A DNA stretch of 64,000 nucleotides from assembly GCF_002148795.1 (NCBI RefSeq), contig NZ_MPOB01000012.1, positions 27,142-91,141 of the forward strand, read 5' to 3'. The position numbers and the translations under genes were made by a program. Within the stretch, counting starts at the first letter, position 1. Each line of letters starts with the position of its first letter. This stretch comes from Oceanibaculum nanhaiense (GTDB lineage: Bacteria > Pseudomonadota > Alphaproteobacteria > Oceanibaculales > Oceanibaculaceae). This document shows positions 55,097 through 64,000 of the stretch, piece by piece. Under the pieces are notes generated by a model. That model was not told the origin of the DNA, did not search any database, and was given only the letters and a program-made list of their open reading frames with translations.

Positions 55097-56342
55097 TCCG
55101 CCGCGGCTTCGAATCCGGGCCGCCCAGATACCAAACGCAGCCCAGCGCCAGGCACAGCGCGATGAAACCGAAGGCAAGGCGGTAGGCATCCTCGGCATAA
55201 CCGGCCCCGCTATTGGGGAAGGCGTTTACGATGGCGCCGGTCGCCACCGGCAGGAAGGCGCAGCCGAACACCTGCGCGAGGTTCACCGTGGTAATGCCGC
55301 GCCCGGCCAGGTGATCCGGGAACAGGCTGCGGCCGTGTGCGACGATGACCAGCGAGTAGGTGGTCACGAAGCACAGCAGCACCAGCAGACCGATGGCCAG
55401 CCAGGCCGGCGGGGCTTTCAGCAGGGCCAGCGCCAGCAGCACGGAGATGGTGCAGGCCGATCCCGCTGCGACCAGCCATTTGCGCGTGTTGAACAGCCGG
55501 TCCAGCGGCCCGAAACTCAGGATGCCGGCGATCTGCGCCGCCCCCATCGCCAGCAGCACATTGCCGCGCCCGACGCCATCCAGCCCATGGATGTCATGCA
55601 GGTAAGGGCCGCCCCACAGGCCCAGCACGGTCGATTGACTGGCATAGGCGAAGGTATGGACGGCGAGGATGCGGCTGAGATGCGGCGTCTTCCAGACCGC
55701 CATCAGGCCGCGCATTATATCGCCCAGCCCTTCCTTGCTTGGCGGCGAGGCCGGGCGGCCCGGCGGGTCGTCGCGGACCAGCAGATAGAACACCGCGCCT
55801 GTCACGCCGGTGACGATAGCCGTGCCGGCGAAGGTCCAGCGCCAGCCGAACAGATCGGCGGAGGCGGCGAGTGGCGTGGCGGCCAGCAGCGTGCCGATCT
55901 GGCTGAGCGAGAACACCCAGCTCAGCACCATGCTCAGCCGGTCGCCGCCATACCAGCGCGAGGACAGCATAACCGCCCCCATGAAGCTGCCGCCACAACC
56001 GAGGCCCAGCAGCAGGCGCGCGGCCACCAGTTCCTCGCCATTGCGCGCCACCGCATGCAGCAGCGCGCCGGCAACCGCGATGCCGGTCAGCCAGGCGACG
56101 GTGCGCCGCGTGCCGATGCGGTCGAATAGGATGCCGACCGGGATCTGCGCCACGAACAGGGCGATGTAGAAACTGCCATTGGCGAGGCCGAGGATCGCCG
56201 GCGAGAGCGAGAGATCCTGGATCAGCTCCGGCGCGATCACCCCCAGCGAGGTGCGGAAGAACTGGCTGACGATGGTGATCGCTGCCAGCATCGGCAGCAG
56301 CGTCATCGTCGCGCGGACCGGAATGGCGTGAGGGTCTGTCAT
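55083..56342 (-). CDS. Major facilitator superfamily transporter
   Basis: 419 residues, 12 hydrophobic helices. MFS motif A-like loop FDRIGTRRTVAW between helices 2 and 3, central cytoplasmic loop around RDDPPGRPASPPSK. Anion or metabolite importer of the NNP/ACS-like branch seems likely but cannot be fixed. Ribosome site GGAG 6 bp upstream of the ATG. Monocistronic. Confidence 0.83.
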   Translation of the reverse strand: MTDPHAIPVRATMTLLPMLAAITIVSQFFRTSLGVIAPELIQDLSLSPAILGLANGSFYIALFVAQIPVGILFDRIGTRRTVAWLTGIAVAGALLHAVARNGEELVAARLLLGLGCGGSFMGAVMLSSRWYGGDRLSMVLSWVFSLSQIGTLLAATPLAASADLFGWRWTFAGTAIVTGVTGAVFYLLVRDDPPGRPASPPSKEGLGDIMRGLMAVWKTPHLSRILAVHTFAYASQSTVLGLWGGPYLHDIHGLDGVGRGNVLLAMGAAQIAGILSFGPLDRLFNTRKWLVAAGSACTISVLLALALLKAPPAWLAIGLLVLLCFVTTYSLVIVAHGRSLFPDHLAGRGITTVNLAQVFGCAFLPVATGAIVNAFPNSGAGYAEDAYRLAFGFIALCLALGCVWYLGGPDSKPRRITLQ

Positions 56343-56530
56343 GGAAGCTCCGGTCTGCCCTTATTTTCTTCAGTTTAGCCGGAAAGTCGGCGCGCGCAGC
56401 AACAGCCTGCGCGTATCGGCCCTGCGTTACTATCGGATCGAAGTTTAGGCGATGGCGGGTGCCCACGCTTCGGGCCGGCGTGTATAGTCCCTGAAAGCCG
56501 CCAGAGAGTGGTGCCAAGGGAGAGATGCGG

Positions 56531-57298
56531 ATGGATAAGACCGACAGGGTGGTCGGCGTGCTGGGCGGGCTGGGCCCCGAGGCGACACTGGACTTCATGG
56601 CAAAGCTGCTGGAACGCACCACGGCGCTGACCGGCGCCGTGACCGACCAGGACCATCTGCACCTGCTGGTCGATTGCAATCCCAAGGTGCCGAACCGCAA
56701 CCGCGCGGTGGCCGGCACCGGCCCGTCTCCGGCGCCCGATCTCGCGGCGATGGCCCGCCGTCTCGACGCCGCCGGGGCCGACCTGCTGGTGATGGCCTGC
56801 AACACCGCGCATTACTGGGAAGCCGATATCCGGGCGGCGACCGGCCTGCCGTTCCTCTCCATCCTCGATGCCACGCTGGAGGCGCTGCGCACACAGGCGC
56901 CGAAAGCCCGCACGGTCGGCGTGCTGGCGACCGAGGGCACCCGTGCGGCGCGGCTGTACGAAACTGCGCTGGAACGCGCGGGCTATTGCCCCATCGGTTT
57001 CGACGATGCGGCGCAGGCCCGGTTCATGGAGTTGCTGTACCGGATCAAGGCGGGCGAGCGCGAGGGCGATCTCCGTGCTGCCATGCGCGGCCTCGCCGGA
57101 GGGCTGGCGGAGCAGGGGGCGGATGCCATCGTCGCCGGCTGTACCGAGGTGCCCTTGGTGCTCGATGCGGGCGATCTTTCGCTGCCCTTCATCGATTCCT
57201 CCCTTGCCCTGGCCGATCTCACGGTCAGAATCGCCAAGCGGCTGCAGCCGCTTCCCGCCTTTACCGATAACAAGAAAACGACAGGAACCGCCGCATGA
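56531..57298 (+). CDS. Aspartate/glutamate racemase family protein
   Basis: 255 residues with [14 protein letters not shown], first catalytic Cys in [10 protein letters not shown] and second in [11 protein letters not shown]; both cysteines of the two-base racemases are present. Start ATG 56531 is 8 bp from GGGAG; ATG 56525 is too close. Its stop overlaps the desulfhydrase start (ATGA), so a shared amino-acid substrate is likely. Confidence 0.86.
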   Translation: MDKTDRVVGVLGGLGPEATLDFMAKLLERTTALTGAVTDQDHLHLLVDCNPKVPNRNRAVAGTGPSPAPDLAAMARRLDAAGADLLVMACNTAHYWEADIRAATGLPFLSILDATLEALRTQAPKARTVGVLATEGTRAARLYETALERAGYCPIGFDDAAQARFMELLYRIKAGEREGDLRAAMRGLAGGLAEQGADAIVAGCTEVPLVLDAGDLSLPFIDSSLALADLTVRIAKRLQPLPAFTDNKKTTGTAA

Positions 57299-58320
57299 AC
57301 CTCGCCCGCTTTCCCCGACATCGCTTCGCCCATCTGCCGACGCCGCTGGAGCCGATGGAGCAGCTGTCAAAGCATCTCGGCGGCCCCAACCTCTGGATCA
57401 AGCGCGACGATTGCACCGGTCTCGCCTCGGGCGGCAACAAGACGCGCAAGCTGGAATATCTGATGGCCGACGCGCTGGCGCAGGGGGCGAACACCATCAT
57501 CACCCAGGGCGCCGTGCAGTCCAATCATGCGCGCCAGACCGCCGCCGCCGCGGCGAATCTGGGCATGGGATGCCACATCATCCTGGAGCACCGCATCGAC
57601 GAGGCGCCGGGCGAATATCTGAAATCCGGCAATGTCTTCCTCGACCGGCTGTTCGGTGCCTATCTGTCGGACTGCCCCGGCGGTACCGACATGAACGCGG
57701 CAATGGCGACGAAGGCGGAGGAGCTGAAGGCGGCGGGGAAGAAGCCCTACATCATCCCTGGCGGCGGCTCCAACCCGATCGGCGCGCTTGGTTATGTGAA
57801 TTGCGCCATCGAGCTGGTGGCGCAGGCCAACGAGATGGGGCTGCGCATCGACCATCTGGTGCATGCGACCGGCAGCGCTGGTACCCAGGCCGGTCTGGTG
57901 ACCGGGCTTGAGGCGATCCGCTCCGGCATTCCGGTGCTCGGCATCTCGGTGCGCGCGCCGAAGGAAAAGCAGGAGGAGAACGTCTTCGCGCTGGTCGAAA
58001 AGACGGCGGCGCATCTCGGTATTCCAGGCGAAATCAAGCGCCAGTCGGTGAAGGCCAATGCCGACTATGTCGGGCAGGGCTATGGCATCCCGACCGAGGG
58101 CATGCTGGAGGCGCTACGGCTGACCGCGGAGACCGAGGGCATCATTCTCGACCCGGTCTATTCCGGCAAGGGCATGGCCGGCCTGATCGACCTGATCCGC
58201 AAGGGCCAGTTCAAGATGGGAGAGAACGTTGTGTTCCTGCACACCGGTGGCTCGGTCGGGCTGTTCGGCTATACCGGTGCCTTCGATGAGACGCTGGCCG
58301 ACCGGCCCGGCATCGCCTGA
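57295..58320 (+). CDS. D-cysteine desulfhydrase / L-cysteate sulfo-lyase-type PLP enzyme
   Basis: 341-residue ACC-deaminase-like fold-type II PLP enzyme: [24 protein letters not shown] with the PLP lysine in [41 protein letters not shown] and C-terminal [14 protein letters not shown]. Members release sulfide from D-cysteine or sulfite from L-cysteate; ACC deaminase is less likely from the active-site loop. Translationally coupled to the racemase, which could interconvert D and L forms of its substrate. Confidence 0.84.
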   Translation: MNLARFPRHRFAHLPTPLEPMEQLSKHLGGPNLWIKRDDCTGLASGGNKTRKLEYLMADALAQGANTIITQGAVQSNHARQTAAAAANLGMGCHIILEHRIDEAPGEYLKSGNVFLDRLFGAYLSDCPGGTDMNAAMATKAEELKAAGKKPYIIPGGGSNPIGALGYVNCAIELVAQANEMGLRIDHLVHATGSAGTQAGLVTGLEAIRSGIPVLGISVRAPKEKQEENVFALVEKTAAHLGIPGEIKRQSVKANADYVGQGYGIPTEGMLEALRLTAETEGIILDPVYSGKGMAGLIDLIRKGQFKMGENVVFLHTGGSVGLFGYTGAFDETLADRPGIA

Positions 58321-58344
58321 GGCGATTGCGCTTCCCGGCCCGCG

Positions 58345-59286
58345 CTAATACCGGATGCGCGGGTCGAGGAAGGCGTAGGACATGTCGATCGCCAGGTTGA
58401 TCAGCACCTTGGTCGCGGCGAACACCAGGATCAGCCCCTGCACGATGGGGTAGTCGCGCTTCAGCACCGCATCGACGGTCAGCCGCCCGAGACCGGGGAT
58501 GTTGAACACCGTTTCGGTGATGACGACGCCGCTGATCAGCAGCGCGATGCCGATGCCGATCACGGTGACGATGGGCACCGAGGCGTTCTTCAGCGCATGC
58601 AGCAGCAGCACGCGCTGGGTCGCCAGCCCCTTGGCGTTGGCGGTGCGGATATAATCCTGCGCCAGCACGTCCAGCATCGAGGCGCGGGTGATGCGCGCGA
58701 TCAGCGCCATGTAGGTGGTGCCCAGTGCAACGGCCGGCAGGATCAGGGTCTGGATGCACGGCCACAGCCCGTCGGCCAGCGGCTTGTAGCCCTGCACCGG
58801 CAGCCAGCGCAGCTGGATCGAAAACACGTAGATCAGCACATAGCCGGCCAGGAATACCGGTATGGCGAAGCCCAGCACCGAGATCACCATGACCAGCCGG
58901 TCAATGAGGGTGCGGGCCTTCCAGGCAGCCAGCACGCCCAGCGGGATCGCCAGCGTGACGGCCACGAACAGCGTGGCCAGCATCAGCATCAGCGTCGGCT
59001 CCAGACGCTGCGCGATCAGCGTGGTGACCGGCAGGTTGGAGAAGATCGAGACACCCAGATCGCCCTGCAGGATGTTGGCGAGCCACAGGATGAACTGCTC
59101 CCAGATCGGCAGGTCGAGGCCCAGCTTGGCGCGGATCGCTTCGATATCGGCGGTTGTCGCGTCATCGCCGGCAATCAGCGCGGCCGGGTCGCCCGGCGCC
59201 AGACGCAGCAGCATGAACACGAAAACGGCCACCACGGCCATGACCGGGATGGTGGCGAACAGCCGGCGGACGAGATAGGCGGTCAT
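58345..59286 (-). CDS. Peptide-type ABC transporter permease (DppB-like), incomplete system
   Basis: 313 residues, six hydrophobic helices, N-terminal MTAYLVRRLFATIPVMAVVA and coupling stretch YIRTANAKGL typical of DppB. Follows the binding protein at 59374 but no DppC or ATPase gene follows; the next genes are on the other strand and convergent, 24 bp away. It needs partners encoded elsewhere, or the transporter is non-functional. Confidence 0.85.
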   Translation of the reverse strand: MTAYLVRRLFATIPVMAVVAVFVFMLLRLAPGDPAALIAGDDATTADIEAIRAKLGLDLPIWEQFILWLANILQGDLGVSIFSNLPVTTLIAQRLEPTLMLMLATLFVAVTLAIPLGVLAAWKARTLIDRLVMVISVLGFAIPVFLAGYVLIYVFSIQLRWLPVQGYKPLADGLWPCIQTLILPAVALGTTYMALIARITRASMLDVLAQDYIRTANAKGLATQRVLLLHALKNASVPIVTVIGIGIALLISGVVITETVFNIPGLGRLTVDAVLKRDYPIVQGLILVFAATKVLINLAIDMSYAFLDPRIRY

Positions 59287-59323
59287 TCCTGATTTCCGAA
59301 CGGTACCGGAGCAAGAAAGGAAA

Positions 59324-59358
59324 TTCCGGCGGCCACCTTGCGAAGGCAGCCGCCGGAA
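59324..59358 (-). terminator. Intercistronic hairpin between binding protein and permease
   Basis: TTCCGGCGGC (59324-59333) pairs with GCCGCCGGAA (59349-59358); on the minus strand TTTCCTTTC follows. Same arrangement as the hairpin after dctP, likely setting higher receptor than permease expression. Confidence 0.65.
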
Positions 59359-59373
59359 GGGCGGGGAAGGGGG

Positions 59374-60972
59374 TTAGCCCTTCTTCTCGATGTTCCAGAA
59401 CACCGTCAGGCCGGTGACCGGAACGATGCCGTCGATCTTGTCGGACCGGTAGGCGAGCGGCTGGGTCCACTGGCCGAAGCTGATATAGGGCACGACATAG
59501 GCGGCGCGCTCCTGGATCTTCTTCGCCATTGCCTTGCGCTCATCCACGGTCTTGGCGAAGGCGAACTCGCCGCGCAGCCGCTCCAGCTCCTCGTCGCAGG
59601 GCCAGCCGATATTGGCCTTATCGCAGCCCGCGCCCAGCCAGGTATTCAGCGCCGGATTCAGCGAACCGACACCCGACGAGGTGGTGACGAACATGTTCCA
59701 GCCGCCATCTTCCGGCTTTTCGCGCTTGGTGCGGCGGGCGACCACGGAACCCCAGTCGATGGAGACCGCATTCACGTTGATGCCGGATTCGCGCATGCTG
59801 GTCAGCAGCACCTGCGCGGCCGGGGTGATGGTGTGATGGTCGGTCGCGGCCAGCACATAGATCGGCTCGTTGTTGTAGCCGGCGGCCTTCAGCTTCTCGA
59901 GCGCCTTCTTCGGATTATAGTCGGCGATCATCTCCTTGCCGCTATCATCCGAATAGGGCGTGCCGCAGGTGATGAAGCTGTAGCATTCGCGGTAATATTT
60001 CTCGTCGCCGACAATGGTCTGCAGGAAGTCCAGCTGCTTGACCACGTGATACATGGCCTGCCGCGCTTCCGGCTTGTCGAAGGGCGGATGCAGATGGTTG
60101 ATGCGGATCGTGCCCCAGTGGCTATCGACCTTGCCGGTATTGATGACCTTGATGCCGGGGGTCGATGACAGGATCGGCAGGAAGTCGATCGAGGGCTGTT
60201 CCAGGAAGTCAATCTCGCCGGCGACCAGCGCCTGCATCTTGGTCTGCGCGTCGGAGATCCACAGCAGCTCGATCTTGTCGACCTTCGGGATCTTGGCGCC
60301 GGAGAACACCGACGGCTTCTCGGTGCGCGGCACATAGTTCGGGTTCTTGGCATAGACCGTCTTGCTGCCTGGCACCCACTCATCCTTCAGCATCATGAAG
60401 GGGCCGGAGCCGACCGCCTCGGTCACCTGATTGTTGCCTTCTGTGCTGGCGTCCTGCGCACGCATGATGACCGGCACCATGGTGCCGGTCTTGCCCAGCG
60501 TATCGAGCACCAGACCATAGGGCTTCGACAGGACCATCTTGAAGGTCTTGTCGTCCACCGCCTCCAGCGCGGTGACGTAGTTCATCATTGCCCGCGCCGC
60601 CTGGTCCTTGCCGCCCCAGCGCTTCAGCGAGGCGATCACGTCCTTGGTGGTGACCGGCGATCCGTCATGCCATTTCAGCCCGTCGCGCAGCGTGAAGCTG
60701 TAGTTCATGCCATCGTCGCTGACCGTGTAGTCGCCGACCATCTGGGGGTGCGGCACCAGATTCTCGTCCACGCCGAACAGTGTGTCATAGATCATCATGC
60801 CGTGGATGCCGGCGATGGTCTGGGTCGTCCAGTGCGGGTCGAGCGTGCGCACATCGGCATGCATCGAGGCACGCAGGACCGACTCCGCCTTGGCAGGCAG
60901 AATGGCCACGCCGGCCAGGAGCAGGGCCGAGGCACCGCCCAAAAGAACGCGTTTAAAGGAAGATCGTGTCAT
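59374..60972 (-). CDS. ABC transporter substrate-binding protein, family 5
   Basis: 532-residue SBP_bac_5 receptor with a Sec signal peptide (about residues 1-30, AKA-ES). Family features: ASMHADVRTLDPHWT, RDGLKWHDGSPVTTKDV, VGSGPFMMLKDEW and ARQAMYHVVKQLDFLQTI. Start ATG 60972, 8 bp from GGAGG; ATG 60978 is too close. Cognate permease DppB is next; the ligand is unknown. Divergent from the M81 peptidases (244-bp intergenic, promoter for both), so it may import their peptide substrates. Confidence 0.87.
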   Translation of the reverse strand: MTRSSFKRVLLGGASALLLAGVAILPAKAESVLRASMHADVRTLDPHWTTQTIAGIHGMMIYDTLFGVDENLVPHPQMVGDYTVSDDGMNYSFTLRDGLKWHDGSPVTTKDVIASLKRWGGKDQAARAMMNYVTALEAVDDKTFKMVLSKPYGLVLDTLGKTGTMVPVIMRAQDASTEGNNQVTEAVGSGPFMMLKDEWVPGSKTVYAKNPNYVPRTEKPSVFSGAKIPKVDKIELLWISDAQTKMQALVAGEIDFLEQPSIDFLPILSSTPGIKVINTGKVDSHWGTIRINHLHPPFDKPEARQAMYHVVKQLDFLQTIVGDEKYYRECYSFITCGTPYSDDSGKEMIADYNPKKALEKLKAAGYNNEPIYVLAATDHHTITPAAQVLLTSMRESGINVNAVSIDWGSVVARRTKREKPEDGGWNMFVTTSSGVGSLNPALNTWLGAGCDKANIGWPCDEELERLRGEFAFAKTVDERKAMAKKIQERAAYVVPYISFGQWTQPLAYRSDKIDGIVPVTGLTVFWNIEKKG

Positions 60973-61216
60973 CGCCATCCCCTCCAGATCCCTGTTCACG
61001 GATATTTTGCTGACTTGTTTGTCTAAATGACTAATTTACTATGCTGCCCTGAAATTGGGGGCGCAACAAAATAGAAGGCAGCCCTGCGAATAGGTTCGTT
61101 GACGTCTTCCAAGACGCGGGTTTGCATAATGAAATTGTCGGCGGCCGGTTTCTCCGGCCTGCCAGCCCGTCTTAAGCCCGCCTCGCCCACGCCCGCCTCT
61201 TCAAGGAAGCCAGCCC

Positions 61217-62749
61217 GTGCCGTCAGAAAACCCGCGTATCGCCCTTCTGGGATTCGCCATCGAGTGCAACCGCTTCTCCCCGGTCTCGACGGCGGCGGAT
61301 TTCGCGGAGGATACCGACATCAGTGGCGAGGAGATCGTCCGTCAGGCGCGTTCGGAGAATTCCATCACCCTGCCGGACCTGCCGGGTTTCTTCGCGGAGA
61401 TGGACCGCACCGGCCCCTGGACGCCGGTGCCGCTGCGCGTCGCGCTGGCGCAGCCGGGCGGACCGGTCGATCAGGCTTATTTCGAGGAACTCATGGCCGA
61501 TATCCTCGACGGGCTGCGCAAGGCCGGGCCGCTGGACGGCATCTTCATTTCCTCGCACGGCGCGGCGCTGGCGACCGGTAGTGACGATCCGGATGGCGAT
61601 CTGTTCGAGGCGATCCGCGGCGTGGTCGGTCCCGATCTACCGATTGCCGCCGTGTTCGATCTGCACGCGAATATTTCGCGCAAGATGATTGATAATGTGT
61701 CGGTTTTTGTCGGCTATCTGAAGAATCCGCACACCGATATTTACGACCGTGGCGTCGAGGCGGCCAAACATCTGCGCGAGCTGCTGGCGGGGGGCAAGAC
61801 CGCCATCGAGATGGTGAAGCTGCCGTTGGTGCCGCCCTCCATCGCGCTGCTGACCGCGCCGGGCAATCCCTATGGCGAGATGATCGCCTACGGTCAGAGC
61901 AAGGTCGGCGGCGACATCATGAATGTCTCCGTCATGGCCGGCTTCGCCTTTTCCGACTGCCCGAAGAACGGCTTCACGCCCGTGGTGACGGCGCGCAACG
62001 GCAACCGCGCGGCGGCGCGGGCGCTGGCGCTCGACATCGCGCAGAAGGTCTGGGCAATGCGCGATCGCTTCAAGAAGCCCATGACCCCACTGTCCGAGGC
62101 CGTGGCGCTGGCCGTCGCGGCCGGGAAGGGCGCGCGCGAGCCGGTGCTGCTGGCTGATGTCGCCGACAATCCGGGCGGCGGCGGGCGCGGCAATACGATC
62201 TACATCCTGAAGGCGCTGGTCGAGGCGGGGGCACAGGGCGCGGCGCTGGGCGTGTTCTTCGATCCCGCACTGGCCGCCGAGGCGCATAGGCTGGGCAAGG
62301 GTGCGCGCTTCACCGCGACCTTCAATTCAAAGGAGGGCAACGAATTCTCGCAGGTCTTCACCGCCGAGACGGAAGTGCTGGCGCTGGCGGATGGCCCGTT
62401 CGTCGGGCGGCGCGGCATGTATCAGGACATGGCCTGCGATCTGGGGCCGGCGGCGCTGCTGCAGGTCGGCGGCGTGCAGATCGTGGTCATCACCAACCGC
62501 CAGCAATGCCTGGAGCCGATGCAGCTGGAGCTGTTCGGCGTCGATCTGTCGAAGGTGCGCTGCCTGGTGGTGAAGAGTCGCGGCCATTTCCGCGCCGGCT
62601 TCGACGAGTTCTTCACGCCGGACCGGATCTACGAGGTGGATTGCCCCGGCCTGACCTCGCCGGCACTGCATAACTTCAACTGGACCCGCCTGCCGCGCCC
62701 GGTCTATCCGCTGGACGAGCAGACAAGCTGGACCCCACCCGCCGCCTGA
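61217..62749 (+). CDS. M81-family metallopeptidase (MlrC-like), copy 1
   Basis: 510 residues starting at GTG 61217, 9 bp after AAGGAA. MlrC features: GFAIECNRFSPVST, GIFISSHGAA, zinc-site region FDLHANIS and YLKNPHTDIYDRG, ADVADNPGGGGRGNT, and the C-terminal LVVKSRGHFRAGFDEFF. MlrC degrades linearised microcystin tetrapeptides, but most family members are general peptidases or amidohydrolases of unknown substrate. Followed 23 bp later by a second family member. Confidence 0.85.
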   Translation: MPSENPRIALLGFAIECNRFSPVSTAADFAEDTDISGEEIVRQARSENSITLPDLPGFFAEMDRTGPWTPVPLRVALAQPGGPVDQAYFEELMADILDGLRKAGPLDGIFISSHGAALATGSDDPDGDLFEAIRGVVGPDLPIAAVFDLHANISRKMIDNVSVFVGYLKNPHTDIYDRGVEAAKHLRELLAGGKTAIEMVKLPLVPPSIALLTAPGNPYGEMIAYGQSKVGGDIMNVSVMAGFAFSDCPKNGFTPVVTARNGNRAAARALALDIAQKVWAMRDRFKKPMTPLSEAVALAVAAGKGAREPVLLADVADNPGGGGRGNTIYILKALVEAGAQGAALGVFFDPALAAEAHRLGKGARFTATFNSKEGNEFSQVFTAETEVLALADGPFVGRRGMYQDMACDLGPAALLQVGGVQIVVITNRQQCLEPMQLELFGVDLSKVRCLVVKSRGHFRAGFDEFFTPDRIYEVDCPGLTSPALHNFNWTRLPRPVYPLDEQTSWTPPAA

Positions 62750-62772
62750 TGCCGCCGCCTGAGGAGCCCGAA

Positions 62773-64000
62773 ATGCGTCTGTTCTCCGCGACCATCGCCA
62801 CCGAGACCAACACTTTCTCGCCGCTGCCGACCAGCCTCGACGCGTTCAAGGAGAGCGTCTGGCTGCGCCCCGGCGAACATCCCGACGATGCGCCACGCAT
62901 GTGCACGGCCCCTCTGTTCGTTGCCCGCAAGCGCGCGAAGCAGGAGGGCTATACGCTGATCGAGGGCAGCTGCTTTGCCGCCAGCCCCGCCGGCACGGTG
63001 AACCGCGACGCCTATGAGTTTATGCGCGACGAGGTGCTGGACCAGCTGAAGGCGGCGCTGCCGCTGGACGGCGTGCTGTTCGGCCTGCATGGCGCGATGG
63101 TCGCGCATGGCTATGACGATGTGGAGGGTGACATTCTGGAACGCGCCCGCGCCATCGTCGGGCCGGACTGCGTGATCGGCGTGGAGCTTGACCCGCACTG
63201 CCACCTGACGCTGAAGCGGATGAAAAACGCCGACATCGTCATTCTGTACAAGGAATTCCCGCATACCGACGTGCAGGACCGCGCGGAAGACCTGCTCGAC
63301 CTCGTGCTGCGCACCATCCGCGGCGAAGTGAAGCCGGTGATGTCGGTCTATGACTGCCGGCAGATCAGCAGCTATCCCACCACCCTGCCGCTGATGCGCG
63401 GCTTCGTGGACCGCATGTTCGGCCTTGAAGGCAAGGACGGCATCCTCTCGGTCTCCGCTGCGCACTGCTTCCCCTATGGCGACGTGCCGGAACTGACCGG
63501 CCGCATCCTGGTGGTGGCGGACGGCGACAAGGCGAAGGCCGATGCGCTGGCGACGAGGCTGGGCGAGGAATTCGTCTCGATGCGCGGCAAGACCATGCCG
63601 GAATATCACTCGATTGCCTCCGGTGTGCAGCAAAGCATCGAGTCCAACGTGTCGCCCGTGGTCATGGCCGATCCGGCAGACAATGCCGGCGGCGGCGCCC
63701 CATCGGATAATACCAGTATCCTGCGGGAGCTGATCGCGAAGGACGCCCAGGATGCCGCCGTCGGCCCGATCTGGGACCCGCTGGCGGTGCGGCTCTGCTT
63801 CGATGCCGGTCTGGGGGCGACCTTCCCCCTGCGCTTCGGCGGCAAGATCGGCCCGACCTCCGGCCAGCCCATCGATGCCATGGTCGAGGTGACGGCGCTG
63901 GCCCGCGACTGCCGGCAGAGCTTCGGCCCGACCACTCTGCTGGTCATCTCCTACGCGCTGGGCCATGGCAGGCAGGCGACCGGGGCGACAGTCGCGGGTG
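62773..64000 (+). CDS. M81-family metallopeptidase (MlrC-like), copy 2, 3'-truncated by window edge
   Basis: 409 codons are visible, from ATG 62773 (GAGGAG 7 bp upstream), running off the window. ATIATETNTFSPLPTSLDAF, GVLFGLHGAMVAHG, VELDPHCHLTLKRM with the zinc HxH, YKEFPHTDVQDRAEDLLDL, and MADPADNAGGGAPSDNTSIL. Paralogue of copy 1. The last ~25 codons after CRQSFGPTTL do not show the usual next motif in any frame; a variant or a frameshift cannot be decided without the remainder. Confidence 0.83.
   Translation, partial: MRLFSATIATETNTFSPLPTSLDAFKESVWLRPGEHPDDAPRMCTAPLFVARKRAKQEGYTLIEGSCFAASPAGTVNRDAYEFMRDEVLDQLKAALPLDGVLFGLHGAMVAHGYDDVEGDILERARAIVGPDCVIGVELDPHCHLTLKRMKNADIVILYKEFPHTDVQDRAEDLLDLVLRTIRGEVKPVMSVYDCRQISSYPTTLPLMRGFVDRMFGLEGKDGILSVSAAHCFPYGDVPELTGRILVVADGDKAKADALATRLGEEFVSMRGKTMPEYHSIASGVQQSIESNVSPVVMADPADNAGGGAPSDNTSILRELIAKDAQDAAVGPIWDPLAVRLCFDAGLGATFPLRFGGKIGPTSGQPIDAMVEVTALARDCRQSFGPTTLLVISYALGHGRQATGATVAG

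Noticed and set aside
63901..64000. Frameshift near the end of the second M81 gene
   Set aside because: The final residues look unusual, but none of the three frames restores the expected motif and the gene runs out of the window, so no claim can be made.

Overview
The window is about 64 kb of GC-rich, densely coding bacterial chromosome. The codon use, the cydDCABX operon, the PAS_5-type protein, the many ABC, TRAP and CoA-linked catabolic genes and the short twin-hairpin extragenic repeats all fit a free-living alphaproteobacterium, most likely Rhodospirillales-like (inference; no rRNA or other phylogenetic marker is present). I see no tRNA, rRNA, CRISPR array, insertion sequence, prophage or origin. 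No gene-free gap reaches 300 bp.

Layout. 1-13731: a 5'-truncated sulfatase, a branched-chain-amino-acid-type ABC transporter (binding protein divergent from livMHGF), then a complete peptide-type ABC transporter (dppA-D-F-B-C) followed 13 bp later by a phosphonate-monoester-hydrolase-type enzyme. 13779-20104: cydDC (thiol exporter and bd assembly) followed by cydAB and the 39-residue CydX, i.e. a complete cytochrome bd module. 20236-27879: a PAS_5 protein; a minus-strand group of CoA-transferase (2-methylfumaryl-CoA isomerase-like), YtcJ-type amidohydrolase and CobW GTPase; then an ATC-hydrolase-like protein, an orphan hybrid-free histidine kinase and a PLP dehydratase.

27872-37518: the most coherent accessory block. 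A four-gene minus-strand operon (Asp/Glu racemase-maleate isomerase superfamily enzyme, second ATC-hydrolase-like protein, MDR oxidoreductase, acyl-CoA synthetase) diverges from a TRAP transporter (DctP with Tat signal, DctQ, DctM). A GntR/FCD regulator and a DadA-type oxidase plus thioesterase follow. An 11-bp word shared by the two divergent promoter regions suggests that the GntR protein controls the block. Together this looks like import of an organic acid or amino acid, its isomerisation or decarboxylation, reduction and CoA activation. The substrate is unknown.

37531-49060: an oxidative aromatic or N-heterocycle block. Two copies of a twin-hairpin repeat bracket an ABM-type small protein and a Rieske oxygenase system in which ferredoxin, FAD reductase and oxygenase alpha subunit lie in one uninterrupted 951-codon reading frame, followed by the beta subunit. 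A MarR regulator with a 17-bp near-perfect palindrome upstream precedes a CoxL/M/S-type molybdenum hydroxylase operon whose iron-sulphur subunit is fused to a CoxG/SRPBCC domain. A second, orphan molybdenum hydroxylase large subunit converges on it.

49188-64000: P1-family peptidase, YdcH/DUF465 protein, stand-alone EAL phosphodiesterase, a chemoreceptor with its small partner gene, metallo-beta-lactamase hydrolase, RraA-like protein, MFS transporter, an Asp/Glu racemase coupled to a D-cysteine desulfhydrase/L-cysteate lyase, a half peptide ABC transporter (only binding protein and DppB), and two tandem M81/MlrC-type peptidases, the second cut by the window end.
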